A stretch of 64,000 bases of DNA from Cladocopium goreaui (lineage: Eukaryota; Sar; Dinophyceae; Suessiales; Symbiodiniaceae), in assembly GCA_947184155.2 (NCBI GenBank), contig CAMXCT020002001.1, positions 10,001-74,000 of the forward strand. Reading direction: 5' to 3'. A model generated the notes under the pieces. That model was given only the letters and a program-made list of their open reading frames with translations. It did no database searches and had not been told where the DNA came from. Made by a program: the position numbers and the translations under genes. This document shows, piece by piece, positions 21,120 through 31,259 of the stretch. The first letter of the stretch is position 1. The number at the start of each line of letters is the position of its first letter.

Positions 21120-21250
21120 GCCCAGCAATCACACCCAATCAGAAATTGCAATGCATGGCATGCAGATCAGCATGCACGGCCAAGGCGCACCTAGTTGCCA
21201 AAGACTCGGCGGCCTCCAGGAGTGCAGGGTGAGTGCAAGGGGACAAGACG
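21120..21250 (-). CDS. short exon, alanine-rich
   Basis: The minus strand reads HPALLEAAESLATRCALAVH then ADLHAMHCNF. GC-rich coding-like codons in the same orientation as neighbouring pieces. Confidence 0.35.
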
Positions 21251-21714
21251 TATTATACAACTCAAAAACCATCAAGCACCATGCATATAGCATATTGCCA
21301 GGCATAGAGTGAAACATGCAGCCATTTGAGGTCCCGACATTGCAGCTCCACTCCAGGTATAACATCATCAGATATGGATCACCTAATGGGAAGCATTCAG
21401 GGGTATTCAGGGATTATATTGTCAGATGCATGCATCTAGGCTTCAGAAATGTTAAAGTGAAATTGGCTGAGTATAATGAGGCCCACGCACTGCATGAATT
21501 CAAATATCGGGGCAAATCAGTCATATCGGCCATATCGCATCAGGGCACCTCCAATCAAAAAGGAATGCAAAACTTTGCAGACAGATATAAATCTCACATG
21601 CAACGCTTTGCAAATCAGATTTCACTGAGCTGACATGGTGTTGAGCAGCAGCATATTTGTTTTTTCACAACGCAGATTCAAAGCGTTTCAACGCCATCCA
21701 GCTTTGGGCATCCT

Positions 21715-22260
21715 GAGGATCTATATGTCTTCTTCTTCTGCAGGGCTAGCAGGCACAGTAGTGGGTCGGGAGCTCATAGCAACTTCAGGGCCATATTTTT
21801 CTAATGCATTCCTCATACTGTCCAGTAGGTCAAGGCTTTGGAAGAAATTGGTCTCCAGGTTTCTGATCGCTCCTTCCTGAGATCAAACAAGGATTCCATC
21901 TTCAACTCACAACAGCTCATCAGATTTCCATATGGTCAATTTTTCAGTTCCAAAATGTGGAATATGGCTATTTGCAATACAAGGCACAAATTTCTTCATA
22001 GTTGCCATGTGCTGCACCTTTTCCATCCTGCAGTGTTTCGCCCTTTCCATACTGATCTTGCAAGCTTCTTTGTAGGTCTTTCGGGAGATGTACTCGGGAT
22101 GATGGCCTGGGCAAAGACCAACAAAACATTCAACCTTTTTTTGCATGAATCTTCTTTTGCGAAAAAAAATCTGAACTTCAATTTAGCGACCGGTGTTGAT
22201 CAGAGCCCGCTCGACATCCGTGATGGGGTCTTGCGGATCATATTCCAATGCAGTCAAGCC
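21715..22260 (-). CDS. exon group, unknown
   Basis: Three pieces in order: QGLTALEYDPQDPITDVERA (about 22260-22190); KVECFVGLCPGHHPEYISRK with KEACKISMERAKHCRMEKVQ (about 22140-21910); and EGAIRNLETNFFQSLDLLDS plus MRNALEKYGPEVAMSSRPTT (about 21880-21730). A 34-bp GTGAGT...CTCAG stretch lies between the second and third, but using it as an intron does not restore the frame. Confidence 0.4.
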
Positions 22261-22439
22261 TTGGTTGGCACAAATGTTCATCACCAAAAAATAGATCCAG
22301 TTGCATGATCAAAGATGTGCATATATACAATATATTCACATATATGCAGATCACAGCTAAAGATACCCATTGTTATATATTTATATATATATATCACCTT
22401 AATGGATTTCTGGTAAATTGAATCCCTTCCCATAACTGT

Positions 22440-22605
22440 CAGGGACACACTTCAAAATACAAAAACCCATAAATTGGAGAGCCACTTGTTTCATCCAAAT
22501 CGGAGATCTCAGCATCCACAGGATGGCGGTCGAGAAATCCTTCCATCACATTAAGATGGTCAGGCCGCCCAGGTGGAGGTGGTGCACCAGCTGCACCTTA
22601 GATCA
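22440..22605 (-). CDS. short exon, unknown
   Basis: The minus strand reads GAAGAPPPPGRPDHLNVMEG then FLDRHPVDAEISDLDETSGS and PIYGFLYFEVCP. It has clear coding character and no family assignment. Confidence 0.45.
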
Positions 22606-22689
22606 CATATATATGAAATCCCAAGCAAATAAAAAATGCAATTCAATCAGAAAGGGATCCATTGAGAAATCCAAAAAGAAACAGAATGA

Positions 22690-22800
22690 ATTCATCCAAT
22701 GAACCTTTTCCAACTGCTTTCGGTGTCGGAGCCATGTAGGGCTGTGGACGTCGTGCTGCCTTAGAAATGCACTCATATGAACGTGGTCCCTGATCAAAAC
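22690..22800 (-). CDS. short exon, unknown
   Basis: The minus strand reads RDHVHMSAFLRQHDVHSPTW then LRHRKQLEKVHW before running into intron-like sequence. Confidence 0.4.
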
Positions 22801-22989
22801 CCAAGACTGATTTCAGGCTTTGAAAACAATCCCAATTGTATGTGTCAAGTTGCCCTCTGAGATGGCAATCGCCTCGAGGTCCTTTCCTGGAAGTAAATCT
22901 GTACGACTAATGTGATTTTTCATTGCATCACAATTTCATGAAAATGATGCAGGCATATTGAAGGATTCAAAAAGATTCCAATGTATTTT

Positions 22990-23115
22990 TTGAATGCAGT
23001 CCTCATCCCGGGCCCTTTCCTTGCTGCAACTCATGGCTGCCAGCCAGCCGATCAACCCAGGCAAAGAATGTCTGAAAGTTGGCACGGCCACGGGCGGCGC
23101 TGGCTCAGATGTGGA
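22990..23115 (-). CDS. short exon, frame uncertain
   Basis: Two minus frames are open: one reads ARGRANFQTFFAWVDRLAGS, the other SEPAPPVAVPTFRHSLPGLI. The GC content contrasts with the AT-rich flanks. Confidence 0.3.
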
Positions 23116-23328
23116 GATCAGGTGGTTAGAATCCCCTTAAAATCCATAATATAAATTACCCCAAAAGATGAGTATATATATATATATGTATATTAATTAC
23201 CCCAAAAGATGAATATGTTTTCAACTATGCAATCACTTGGGGTTGACACCTCAGCATTTCACCCAAAGATTCACCCAAAGATTCATTTACACAGGAGCCT
23301 TTCTGTTGTTTTTTTTTGGCAGTTGCCA

Positions 23329-23452
23329 TACTGTTGATCGAGGAAATCCTGCACCAGTTAGTAGATGGTACCCATTACAATCCCATTATTTGCAGTGTTT
23401 TATAGTTCCCAATAATTACCAACTGGTGCAAGATTTCTTCCATCCACAGTAT
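23329..23452. repeat. MITE family G copy 1
   Basis: Inverted repeat arms: ACTGTTGATCGAGGAAATCC then TGCACCAGTT on the left, and the inverse of ACTGTGGATGGAAGAAATCT then TGCACCAGTT on the right. A second copy is at 49975-50092. This is one of the few dispersed MITEs found inside the 16-kb element. Confidence 0.7.
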
Positions 23453-23699
23453 CAAACAAAAATGGCAGTGCACAGCCGCTTCAAAGTTCCAGATGTTTCC
23501 AAGTCCCACGTTATATCAACCAATATATATATATATGTATATATATTGTATATATTATATATATGTGTGTGCGTAGAGATCATTAGAATATAGATGGGTC
23601 GATATAAATTGCATATATCAACATATGAATATAAATATATATATATATTTAATGAATACATATTACCAGGTGTAAGTAAATGTACCCCTGAGTTTAACT

Positions 23700-23835
23700 T
23701 TGAAAAAAATCAACCAGATGTCCACGCGCGGCATGAATCCTGGCCTTCGATCGATCATGCTGCATGGAGCCATCAATGCAGCCCAAAAAAGTTGTCTGTA
23801 ATGATCTGTAAGTTTCTGTTGAAAGTTTAAACGTT
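23700..23835 (-). CDS. short exon, unknown
   Basis: The minus strand after a 'tttttcag' acceptor contains CIDGSMQHDRSKARIHAARG followed by HLVDFFQ. It could be the 5'-most coding piece of the minus-strand gene in the 16-kb element; no start was identified. Confidence 0.3.
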
Positions 23836-24503
23836 GGATACCTGAAAAAAGATAATGGGCAAAGATGGTGCATGCATCAACCAAACTGCATGGATTAGAA
23901 AAATCCTTTCAACCCTATAGAGCTGTTGCACGAATGTGCCCTAGAAAAAGGCGATGATCGACCGGCGAAATCGAGCGGCAACCCTCAAGGAACGACAAAA
24001 ATAGCATTTTTTGGTGTTTGCAGTAGATATTTATAATGATATTACATATGAATCCTCAAGAATATATGTCCCCAAGCAAACTTTGCACAGGATATTGTTT
24101 TCTACTTTTTAAGGGTTGTTAACATGGAATCCCAGTTTTGGTGTCCACCCACATATTGTTGAATTGGCGTTTTCAATCATGCATGGCCCCTATAATAGCT
24201 AATCTTCTTTTTGTGGTCATTGTCTGTTAATTATGTTCTTCATTCCCCTGTTGGCCACTAGTGTACTTCACACACACACATTTACTGCATGCACTAGTTA
24301 AATAAATAAATAAATGTATATATATATATGTGTATATATATACACATATATACATGTACAGTACCTGCGCATTTCATGCTCCTAGATATATTAGCTTGTC
24401 AAAGCACAATCAAACTTCTCAGACTGATCCAGTCCAAAGCAAAAAGTGCTGCAGTGTTGCTGCAAAAGCTTGCAAATTCTGCTGCAAACTACAGATTGCT
24501 ATT

Positions 24504-24563
24504 TTCACGGTTTTTCACGCTCATTTGGGGGGCATGACCTTTTCAGGTACAAATCCCCAAACG
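24504..24563. repeat. right subterminal region of the 16-kb element
   Basis: TTTTCACGGTTTTTCACGCTC mirrors the left-end TTTCACG units, and GGTACAAATCC is the inverse of the GGATTCGTACC repeat next to the left TIR. Confidence 0.55.
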
Positions 24564-24603
24564 ACCCATGTACCAGATCATCTGGTACAAATGCATCTCC
24601 AGG
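24564..24603 (-). repeat. right terminal inverted repeat of the 16-kb element
   Basis: The inverse of 8243-8282 with three mismatches. The following TT (24604-24605) is the second copy of the target duplication. Confidence 0.85.
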
Positions 24604-24605
24604 TT

Positions 24606-27600
24606 CTGAGAGTAGCTGGAACGTAGAGCCGGGCGTAGATTTCGAGAACCCATTTTGGGATTGTGAGCTGACTGCCCCGGAGCAATACATGCTGAGTAAG
24701 ACTGGTTTGTTCATGTTTGAAAATTATTTTTGTGATGTTGTTCGTAAATCTCCCTGCATTTCTGATGAGTCATGTGCCACTCTGGACACGGGATGCCAAA
24801 GACTTGCTATTGGAAAGAATACTTTATTGAAGTTGATGAAACATCTCCCCAATGGATTACATGTTCATTTGATCCCTGCCCAGAACACCTTTCGCAGTGT
24901 CCATGGCGTTTCCAGCACTACCAAATTGGCAGCCATACCATGTGCACTTGGACCTCGAGGTTGTTATTTACGACCGGCACTGTTCGATGACGGTTTTGGG
25001 ATTGATGCACCATTTTTGATTTCTCTTCCCTTTTTATTGAAAACTCGTGGACAATTGGTTTTAGACCAGAAACAAGGTCTTCAGCTGCATCTCAATGATC
25101 CCAAGTGCAAGATCAATATTCATTTAGGTCCATCAGGCGCACTTCGAGTTCCATTGATGCAATTTGATGACGAGGTCCTCAGGTGTTTGAAGTCATCTCA
25201 ACAAGTTTTGGCAAGGAGTGAGTTTGAGATTTTCGACCTTTCATCAGGACCACAGTTGCGAGTTGGCGACAAGGCTCAAGATTGTGGTGCGTTCGACTCT
25301 CCTACTTCGCTCCCTGACCCAGTTCTTCGACATGGAGGGCCCAGCGAACAAGCGAGCACGAGAGGGGCGTGTTTTCAGTGCCCAACACGCTTGGGCGCGC
25401 ATCCTTCGAAAGCTGCTCTACCTGATCTACCAGATGACACCCTTGCTGGAGATTTTGATCCGCCGCGCGGGCAACAATGTCGAGGAGGAGATGGACGACA
25501 TGTCGGGCATGAGCGACTCCAGCTGGAGTCGTCTTCGAGGAGGTCTGTCGTCGATGGGAGGATCTCCTCACCATCGCGAGTTCTCTCCGACATCGAGGGC
25601 TTCTACATCCAGGACAATGACATCGAACGATGTGGGCGACATCCCAGGACTACATCTACTGATTGGAATAGCACCCAAATGTCACTGCAACCTGGACACG
25701 AAGACCTGGATCTCGCACACCGAGAACAACCCGGACAAGATCTTTGCTCGATGCCCCAAGTCTCGGGGACAACAATGCCGGTTCTTTCAGTGGTACGAGA
25801 ACCAACCACTGGACGACTTGACAGCTTGGCGTTACAAGGAGGACATGGAGGGCAACCCGCAGAATCACCGGGAGATCCTGACGGCCATGATCCAGGACAA
25901 GTGCGCCCACAAGAGTCTCTCGAAACAGGGCACCAATGGAGCCCAGGAGAAGAAGACATGCAAGCTATGCCAGAAGATTTGGATCACCAAGAAGCCGCCT
26001 CCCGAAAAGCCGACGTCGGCATCAACCAGTTCCAAGGACTTCGCAGAGTTCCAGAAATTCATGGAGTGGAAACGCACTCAAGGCAAGAAGTAGGACCGAA
26101 GTTCCAGAGAAAGGTCCATCATGCCTTAAAAAGGACAGTTAGTTTTTGGAAGGAAATTCAGGCCCTTTTCACAGTTTGCGGAGTCGATGGTCAAACGACT
26201 TCCGACCATATCAGCCGCCTGAATCATGAGCTTATGGATGATTTGATTCGCTGTCCGAAAGGCACAAAACGAACTCGGGACATTGCCGAGACCATGCACT
26301 TAGCTCACAAGGATCTGAAGGTCGTAGCAGAGGTTTTCAATCCAGGTTGTTTTCAACGTGCTGTGCACAAACATGGACTTAGTCATGGACTTGCGTTTGA
26401 TCTACAACTAGGTGATGACCTATTGGATGATTGCAAACAAGATGAAGTGAAGCAGTACATTCGAGACACCAAACCTGGCTTAACTGTGATTTCACCACCC
26501 TGTGAGATGTATTCACAATTACAAAACCTCTTGAAGGAACTCAGAAACCGGAAACCTGAGAGCATGGAGAGATACCTCAAGAAGAAACGAATTGCTGATC
26601 GACTTTTGAATTTCGCCATCGACGTGGCTACTCTTTGTATTGAGCTCAACCTTTCTTTTGTTTTGGAACACCCTTGGTCAGCATCCTCATGGAAAACTGT
26701 CAATATGAAACGACTGTTGCAGTTGGAAGGAGTTCAGCTGAGTCGATGTGATCAATGTATGACCGGCCTGCAGTCCGAGAATGGCTCGTTACATCGGAAA
26801 CGAACAGGTTTTGCAACCAACAACGAGACAATTGCCAAGGCATTGAACATACCATGCGACAAAAGCCATCAACATGAACACATCATTGGAGGACACCGAT
26901 CGAAATTTTCTCAAGTTTACACAGAAAACCTCAAAGAACGTATCATCAAGGCCTACAAAAGATCAATTCAACAAGCTCTTAGTATACGTAGTAGCCATGA
27001 TGTCGTTGCTGAGAATGCCTGGGTGGATACATGGATGGCCCTAGCAACCATACCATTTGAAGATATCCTTGAAGAAGGACCACGTACGGAGAAGTTCTCA
27101 GGACACCATGGACCGCAACGACCAGATCTCACTAGAGGACCTCTTGGTCGACGAGAGAGAGAGATGCCGAAAAATGACATCCAGGATCTATATCCAGCGG
27201 AAGTTCAACGTTCGGATGAAGTACACGACCGAGGACGACTTCGAGAACATCGACCTGAAGGACTTCGAGATTCTGGACAAGGACCTCACGATCATGATCT
27301 TGTTCCACTTCAACCTGATCTACCTGAACCTTCTCATGGAGCACTACGTGGACAAGTACAACAAGAACCTGATGATCTACAACATGGACAAGAACAACCT
27401 TCGGGACAAGGAGAAGCACCTGACCCTGGAAAGAGACTCCCAGGCCAGAGACCAGTGAGCCTGAACCGATTGATCCAAAGAGCCCACGAAGGTTTGGGTC
27501 ACCCACACAAAGAACGGTTTTTGAGGATTCTTCGTTTTTCCAATGCTAACAAGGAGGTGATGGATGCAGCTCGACAGTTTACCTGCACGGCATGTCAACG

Positions 27601-30600
27601 GAACCGTACGGTTCGACCAGCCAGACGCGCTGCACCACCACGAGAGTTAGATGTCAACGAGGTGGTTGGAATCGATGTCATCTGGCTACCAACTGAGAAT
27701 GGAAAATCGCAACCAGCTTTGAACTGTATCGACTGGGCTACTCACTTCCAGATGATGATCCCAATGGCTGACAAGAATCCAAACTCTCTCAGAGAGGCAT
27801 ATCGACACTGGCTCCGATTTTTCGGACCACCACAAACTTTGGCTTCCGACTTGGGTCGGGAATTCGAAGGCGTTTTTGCCTTAAGAGCTGAAACCGATGG
27901 CACCTACATCGACCCAAGCTCTGTTGAATCGCCCTACCAGCGGGGCATCACCGAGAGGGCTGGAAAGACATTCAAGCTGATGCTCTCTAAGGCCATGCAA
28001 ACTTATGATTGTCGAGATCGAGCTGAATGGCGCGAACTGGTGGCCATTGTCAACTACCAGAAGAACCGACTGTTGATGAGAAATGGATACTCGCCCATTC
28101 AAAGGGTCATTGGCTTCAGCCCGAAGCTTCCTGGTGGAATGATGAGTGGTGATGCAGCCAATCGAAGCATCAGTGACAAGGAACGTCTTGGAGACCTTGG
28201 CGTTGTCAGAGCCATGGCGATGAGGAAAGCAGCGGCCATAGCCTTCCACAGTACCGAATGTGAAGATGCCTTGAGGAGAGCAATCTCTTCAGGACCTCGA
28301 CCTTTCTCCAATTTCGAAGTTGGAGAGATGGTCTACTTCTGGAGAGTTGGACAAGGAGCAGCACATCAGACAGCACCAGCTTACTGGCACGGACCTGCTC
28401 GCGTCGTCATGCTGGACCAACCAACGACAGTGTGGCTGGCATACCAAGGAAAGCTTGTGAAGGCTTCCCCAGAAAGGATCCGAAGAGCCTCAGAAGAGGA
28501 ACAACTCACCTTGACTGGATGGATCGATGACCTGGTCCATACTCGAGACATGTTTGAGAAGACTCCGAAGAGAGGATTTCTCGACATCACTTCAGATCCT
28601 CTACCACCTGAAGAGGAGTTTGAGATTGCGGACAAGGACTCTGAATATGAGCCATCAATTGCGGCAACCGAGGAGTTAGCTCTACCTGCTGCAGAACCTG
28701 AACGAGTTCAATGGCAAGGACCTCTACCACCAGTGAATCGACGACTACGACAGAAGACGATGGTCCGCGAGACGGAAGAGATGGACGAGCCGATGGAGGG
28801 CGAACCTGGACTTCAAGAAGGTGATATCGAACCTGGCGACCATCCTCCTGAAGAACCTCTTCCACAGGAAACCGTCCATGATGACGACCGACCTGGAGCA
28901 GAAAAGCGAACCTACGATGAAGAGATCGAGGAGGAGCCGGTTAGCAAGAGGAGCCGACTCGAATATCTGGAGGTCTTCGAGTTGAAGGTCAACAATCTTC
29001 TGAAGGCGAAGCAGAACAAGGAGATCCGGTTCCAGGAACTCAGCAAGTTCAACAAAGAATGTTTCGGCAAGGCGATGAAGAAGGAGATTGAGAATAACCT
29101 GACCATTGGAGCCTACGAACCACTTAGCTTGGAAGAGTCTGCACGAGTACGACAACAACATCCTCTCAAGGTCATGGAATCCAGATACGTCATGACCGCC
29201 AAACCTTTGGAACCTATGGATGTTGAACCAGCCCAACATGCTGGTCTACTTTTAGAAGGAGATACTGCAGAGCCACGAAAAGCAAAAGTGAGACATGTCA
29301 TGAAGGGTTTCAGTGAAACGGGGTCTGAGTTTCTGGACTCTACCACGCCACAGGTCACACGTGATGCAGCAATCCTGGTACTACAGCTCATAGCCAGTTT
29401 TTGTTGGCGATTGGGCTTCCTGGACTTTACTCAGGCATTCCACTCAGGTGATGCCATCCAACGTCTTCTTTTTGCGGAACAACCACGAGAAGGAGTTCCA
29501 GGCTTGGTCCCAGGACAGTTGCTTAAGTTGCTCAAGACCTGTTACGGTCTTACGGATGGTCCCTACGCATGGTTCAATCATATCAGGAGGGTCTTGATCG
29601 AAGACCTCGGATATACTCAGAGCAAGGCTGATCCATGTGTATTTTTCCTTTTCTCCGATAGCAATGGAGACAGAAAACTTCACGGTGTCATTGGACTTGC
29701 CACCGACGACATGATTCATGGAGGAGATCAATACCACTACGCCAAAATGAATGAGATCCAGCAGAGATATAAACTCGGCAAGTTTCAGTATGACGAAGGA
29801 AGATTCTGCGGCAAAGATATCAAGATGGACCCGAACGGCTCCATCCTGATCAATCAGGCCATCTTTGCCAAAGACAAGATCACCGACATTCCCATCAACC
29901 GAGAAAGGAAGAAACATCGATACTCCTTTTGCGATGAGGAGGAGATCAGTCAGTTGAGAACCCTATTAGGTTCCCTCTCCTGGCTTGCTAAGGAGACCAG
30001 ACCTGACCTTGCAGGACGAGTTGCTCTACTACAACAAGCTATGCCGACACCAAGAGTGAAGGACTTGGTCGAAGGAAACCTTTTAGCACAAGAAGCTCGA
30101 CGCCATGCAGAGTCTGGTATCCGAGTAATGCCGATCAAGCCAAAGAACTTGCGGGTAGGCATCATCACCGATGCTTCTTGGGGAAACGCCAAACAGCAAA
30201 GATTCCTGGAGGAGTCAACTGAAGATTTCTGGGAGGAGCAGAAAACATGTTGGATTCGTCACCATCGAACACCAAGGAATACTCTGTTCCATCCGGCTGC
30301 TGCAGCGGGAGGCCCTGATCTTCATAGTCTACTACCAGAGCGGAGTACCTACATGGAGTCCAACGAGCCGTACCTGGACGACTGGACCAAGAATGACTCG
30401 ATCAAAAATCCCAAGGATATGATTTGGAGTGGCTTCACCAAATTCTCAAAACAACCAGAAGGAGCTTTCCTGAAGTACGAGAATATCAATGAAGTGTTTT
30501 TGCAGCTGCTGAACACCAGCAGTCAAGGAGGCATGATCACCATGTTCTACGATGCCGATCTTGAGACCAAAGAAGATCCCCAAATGATCACGATCGCCAA

Positions 30601-31075
30601 CTGGAAATCCACTCGTTTGAAGCGAAAGACAGTAAACACACTGTCTGCAGAATGCCAATCCATGGTGCTCGGAGTAGGATCCGTACACTGGCACCGCTTC
30701 CTACTTCTGGAGGCCCTTGGACATCAGTTGAATAGTTCACAATGGGAAGCTCAGTTGGCAGCCATTCCATACATAGCTGTCACGGATTCCCGATCCCTCT
30801 ATGACTGCATGAACAAGCTGGTATGTTCCTACACCCAGACTGAGGACAAGAGAACGGCCATCGACATTGCCATCTTGAAGGACGACTTGAAGAAGTCCGG
30901 TGGCCATGCACGTTGGGTGGCCGGCAACAACATGGTTGCCGATGCACTGACCAAAAGAATGAAGGGAGATTTCCTTAGGGCTGTGTGTAACAAGGGTAAA
31001 TGGACTCTTACTCACCATGGAAACCAGTTGCTCCGATCGGATTTCGAAATTTTGTTAGCATTTGCCGTAGCCTAA
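24606..31075 (+). CDS. pol: pol polyprotein of the copia element
   Basis: The frame is open upstream to an ATG at 24446, but that start lies inside the inserted element, so true pol begins at 24606 as a continuation of gag. Order: retropepsin with LDTGC (Asp codon 24785); a methyltransferase-like domain (about 26330-26900; SPPCEMYSQLQN, VLEHPWSASSW); integrase zinc finger (HEGLGH...CTAC, about 27485-27595); integrase core with Asp 27673, Asp 27848 and Glu 27953; reverse transcriptase RVT_2 (LDFTQAFHSG, active site ATDDM with Asp codons 29705 and 29708); RNase H (GIITDASWGNA with Asp 30170, SAECQSM, VTDSRSL, ADALTKRM). The frame is intact with no stop over 2156 codons. Across about 25300-26090 and 27110-27450 it is low-complexity, while another frame looks coding. 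Confidence 0.95.
25332..26093 (+). CDS. overlapping ORF with GRF-type zinc finger
   Basis: A 253-codon frame shifted relative to pol, starting MEGPANKRAREG and ending at TAG 26093. From codon 25680 it reads KCHCNLDTKTWISHTENNPD, then KIFARCPKSRGQQCRFFQWY. The Cys-x-Cys, T-x-NP, F-x-x-Cys and C-x-FFxWY pattern is the zf-GRF fold, a nucleic-acid-binding finger. Codons here end mostly in G or C (aag, gac, gag, ctg), the bias of real genes in the window, while the pol frame over the same bases is Pro/Gly/Arg-rich filler. It could be a separate product or a part reached by frameshifting. The rest has no recognised domain. Confidence 0.7.
   Translation: MEGPANKRAREGRVFSAQHAWARILRKLLYLIYQMTPLLEILIRRAGNNVEEEMDDMSGMSDSSWSRLRGGLSSMGGSPHHREFSPTSRASTSRTMTSNDVGDIPGLHLLIGIAPKCHCNLDTKTWISHTENNPDKIFARCPKSRGQQCRFFQWYENQPLDDLTAWRYKEDMEGNPQNHREILTAMIQDKCAHKSLSKQGTNGAQEKKTCKLCQKIWITKKPPPEKPTSASTSSKDFAEFQKFMEWKRTQGKK
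26330..26905 (+). other. methyltransferase-like domain inside pol
   Basis: Part of the pol frame. It shows VAEVFNPGCFQRAVHKHGL, then SPPCEMYSQLQN (codons 26492-26527), LSFVLEHPWSASSW (about 26650-26692), SRCDQCMTGL and TGFATNNETI. PPC followed by S, and EHP further on, match the positions of PCQ (motif IV) and ENV (motif VI) of C5-cytosine methyltransferases. The first block replaces the usual FxGxG. Cytosine methyltransferases have been reported in dinoflagellate retrotransposons. Whether this divergent version binds SAM is unknown. Confidence 0.6.
27108..27458 (+). CDS. overlapping ORF, charged and Asn/Lys/Asp-rich
   Basis: A 116-codon frame in the same register as the GRF ORF, starting MDRNDQISLEDLLVDERERC and containing FENIDLKDFEILDKDLTIMI and MEHYVDKYNKNLMIYNMDKN. 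Its codons (gac, aag, aac, ctg, atc, ttc) show strong G/C-ending preference, while pol over the same bases is Pro/His/Gln-rich linker. It may be a genuine protein overlapped by pol or a relic. No domain recognised. Confidence 0.5.
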   Translation: MDRNDQISLEDLLVDERERCRKMTSRIYIQRKFNVRMKYTTEDDFENIDLKDFEILDKDLTIMILFHFNLIYLNLLMEHYVDKYNKNLMIYNMDKNNLRDKEKHLTLERDSQARDQ

Positions 31076-31110
31076 TAAAGGCTTTCACATCCAACATAAA
31101 GTGTTGGCGG

Positions 31111-31254
31111 TGTACAGTTGGAAGCTTGGATGTGAACTTGCAAATGCCGCTTAATGGCTCCAGGTGAAAGCCTTAGGATCTGTCATGACCTACGGGGGCT
31201 ACTTGCACTCGGAAAAGGTGATCGTTGGTCTTGGTTGTCCCCTTGTGTTTTACA
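31111..31254 (+). repeat. 3' LTR (144 bp)
   Basis: Identical to the 5' LTR over all 144 bases. No convincing polypurine tract precedes it (gtgttggcgg is the immediate upstream sequence). The pol stop lies 35 bp before the LTR and overlaps an AATAAA. Confidence 0.95.
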
Positions 31255-31259
31255 ATGGG
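31255..31259. other. target site duplication, right copy
   Basis: ATGGG, matching 6646-6650. Confidence 0.9.

Larger units (their letters stand above)
8243..24603. mobile_element. 16.36-kb DNA transposon with 40-bp TIRs, nested in copia
   Basis: The ends 8243-8282 and 24564-24603 are inverted repeats matching at 37 of 40 bases; both contain GTACCAGATGATCTGGTAC. TT flanks the element on both sides (8241-8242 and 24604-24605), a 2-bp target duplication. Removing the element and one TT makes gag and pol continuous in frame, which independently fixes the ends. The interior holds minus-strand coding pieces: a transposase-like protein near the left end and many further exons rightward. Subterminal repeats (TTTCACGG, CAGTC) resemble the transposase-binding arrays of CACTA-like elements, but the terminal bases are not CACTA, so the superfamily is open. 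Confidence 0.85.
6651..31254 (+). mobile_element. Ty1/copia-type LTR retrotransposon, split by a 16-kb insertion
   Basis: Two identical 144-bp LTRs, a flanking 5-bp duplication, a primer-binding site, gag with a zinc knuckle, and a pol frame with the order protease, integrase, reverse transcriptase, RNase H define a copia-type element. It is 24,604 bp as it stands, but 16,363 bp of this (8243-24605) is a later insertion with its duplication, so the original was about 8.24 kb. Unusual extras are a methyltransferase-like domain between protease and integrase and two overlapping frames within pol. Identical LTRs imply a recent insertion, or gene conversion. It lies about 1.2 kb beyond the 3' end of the metallochaperone gene. 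Confidence 0.95.

Noticed and set aside
21875..21912. 34-bp GTGAGT...CTCAG intron in the minus-strand exon group
   Set aside because: Removing it does not bring the flanking coding-like frames into register, and it is shorter than any other inferred intron.
24446..24605. ATG at 24446 as the start of pol
   Set aside because: It lies inside the inserted 16-kb element, and the pol frame only happens to be open there. The original protein continued from gag.
31076..31110. Polypurine tract before the 3' LTR
   Set aside because: The sequence before the LTR is not purine-rich enough to call one.
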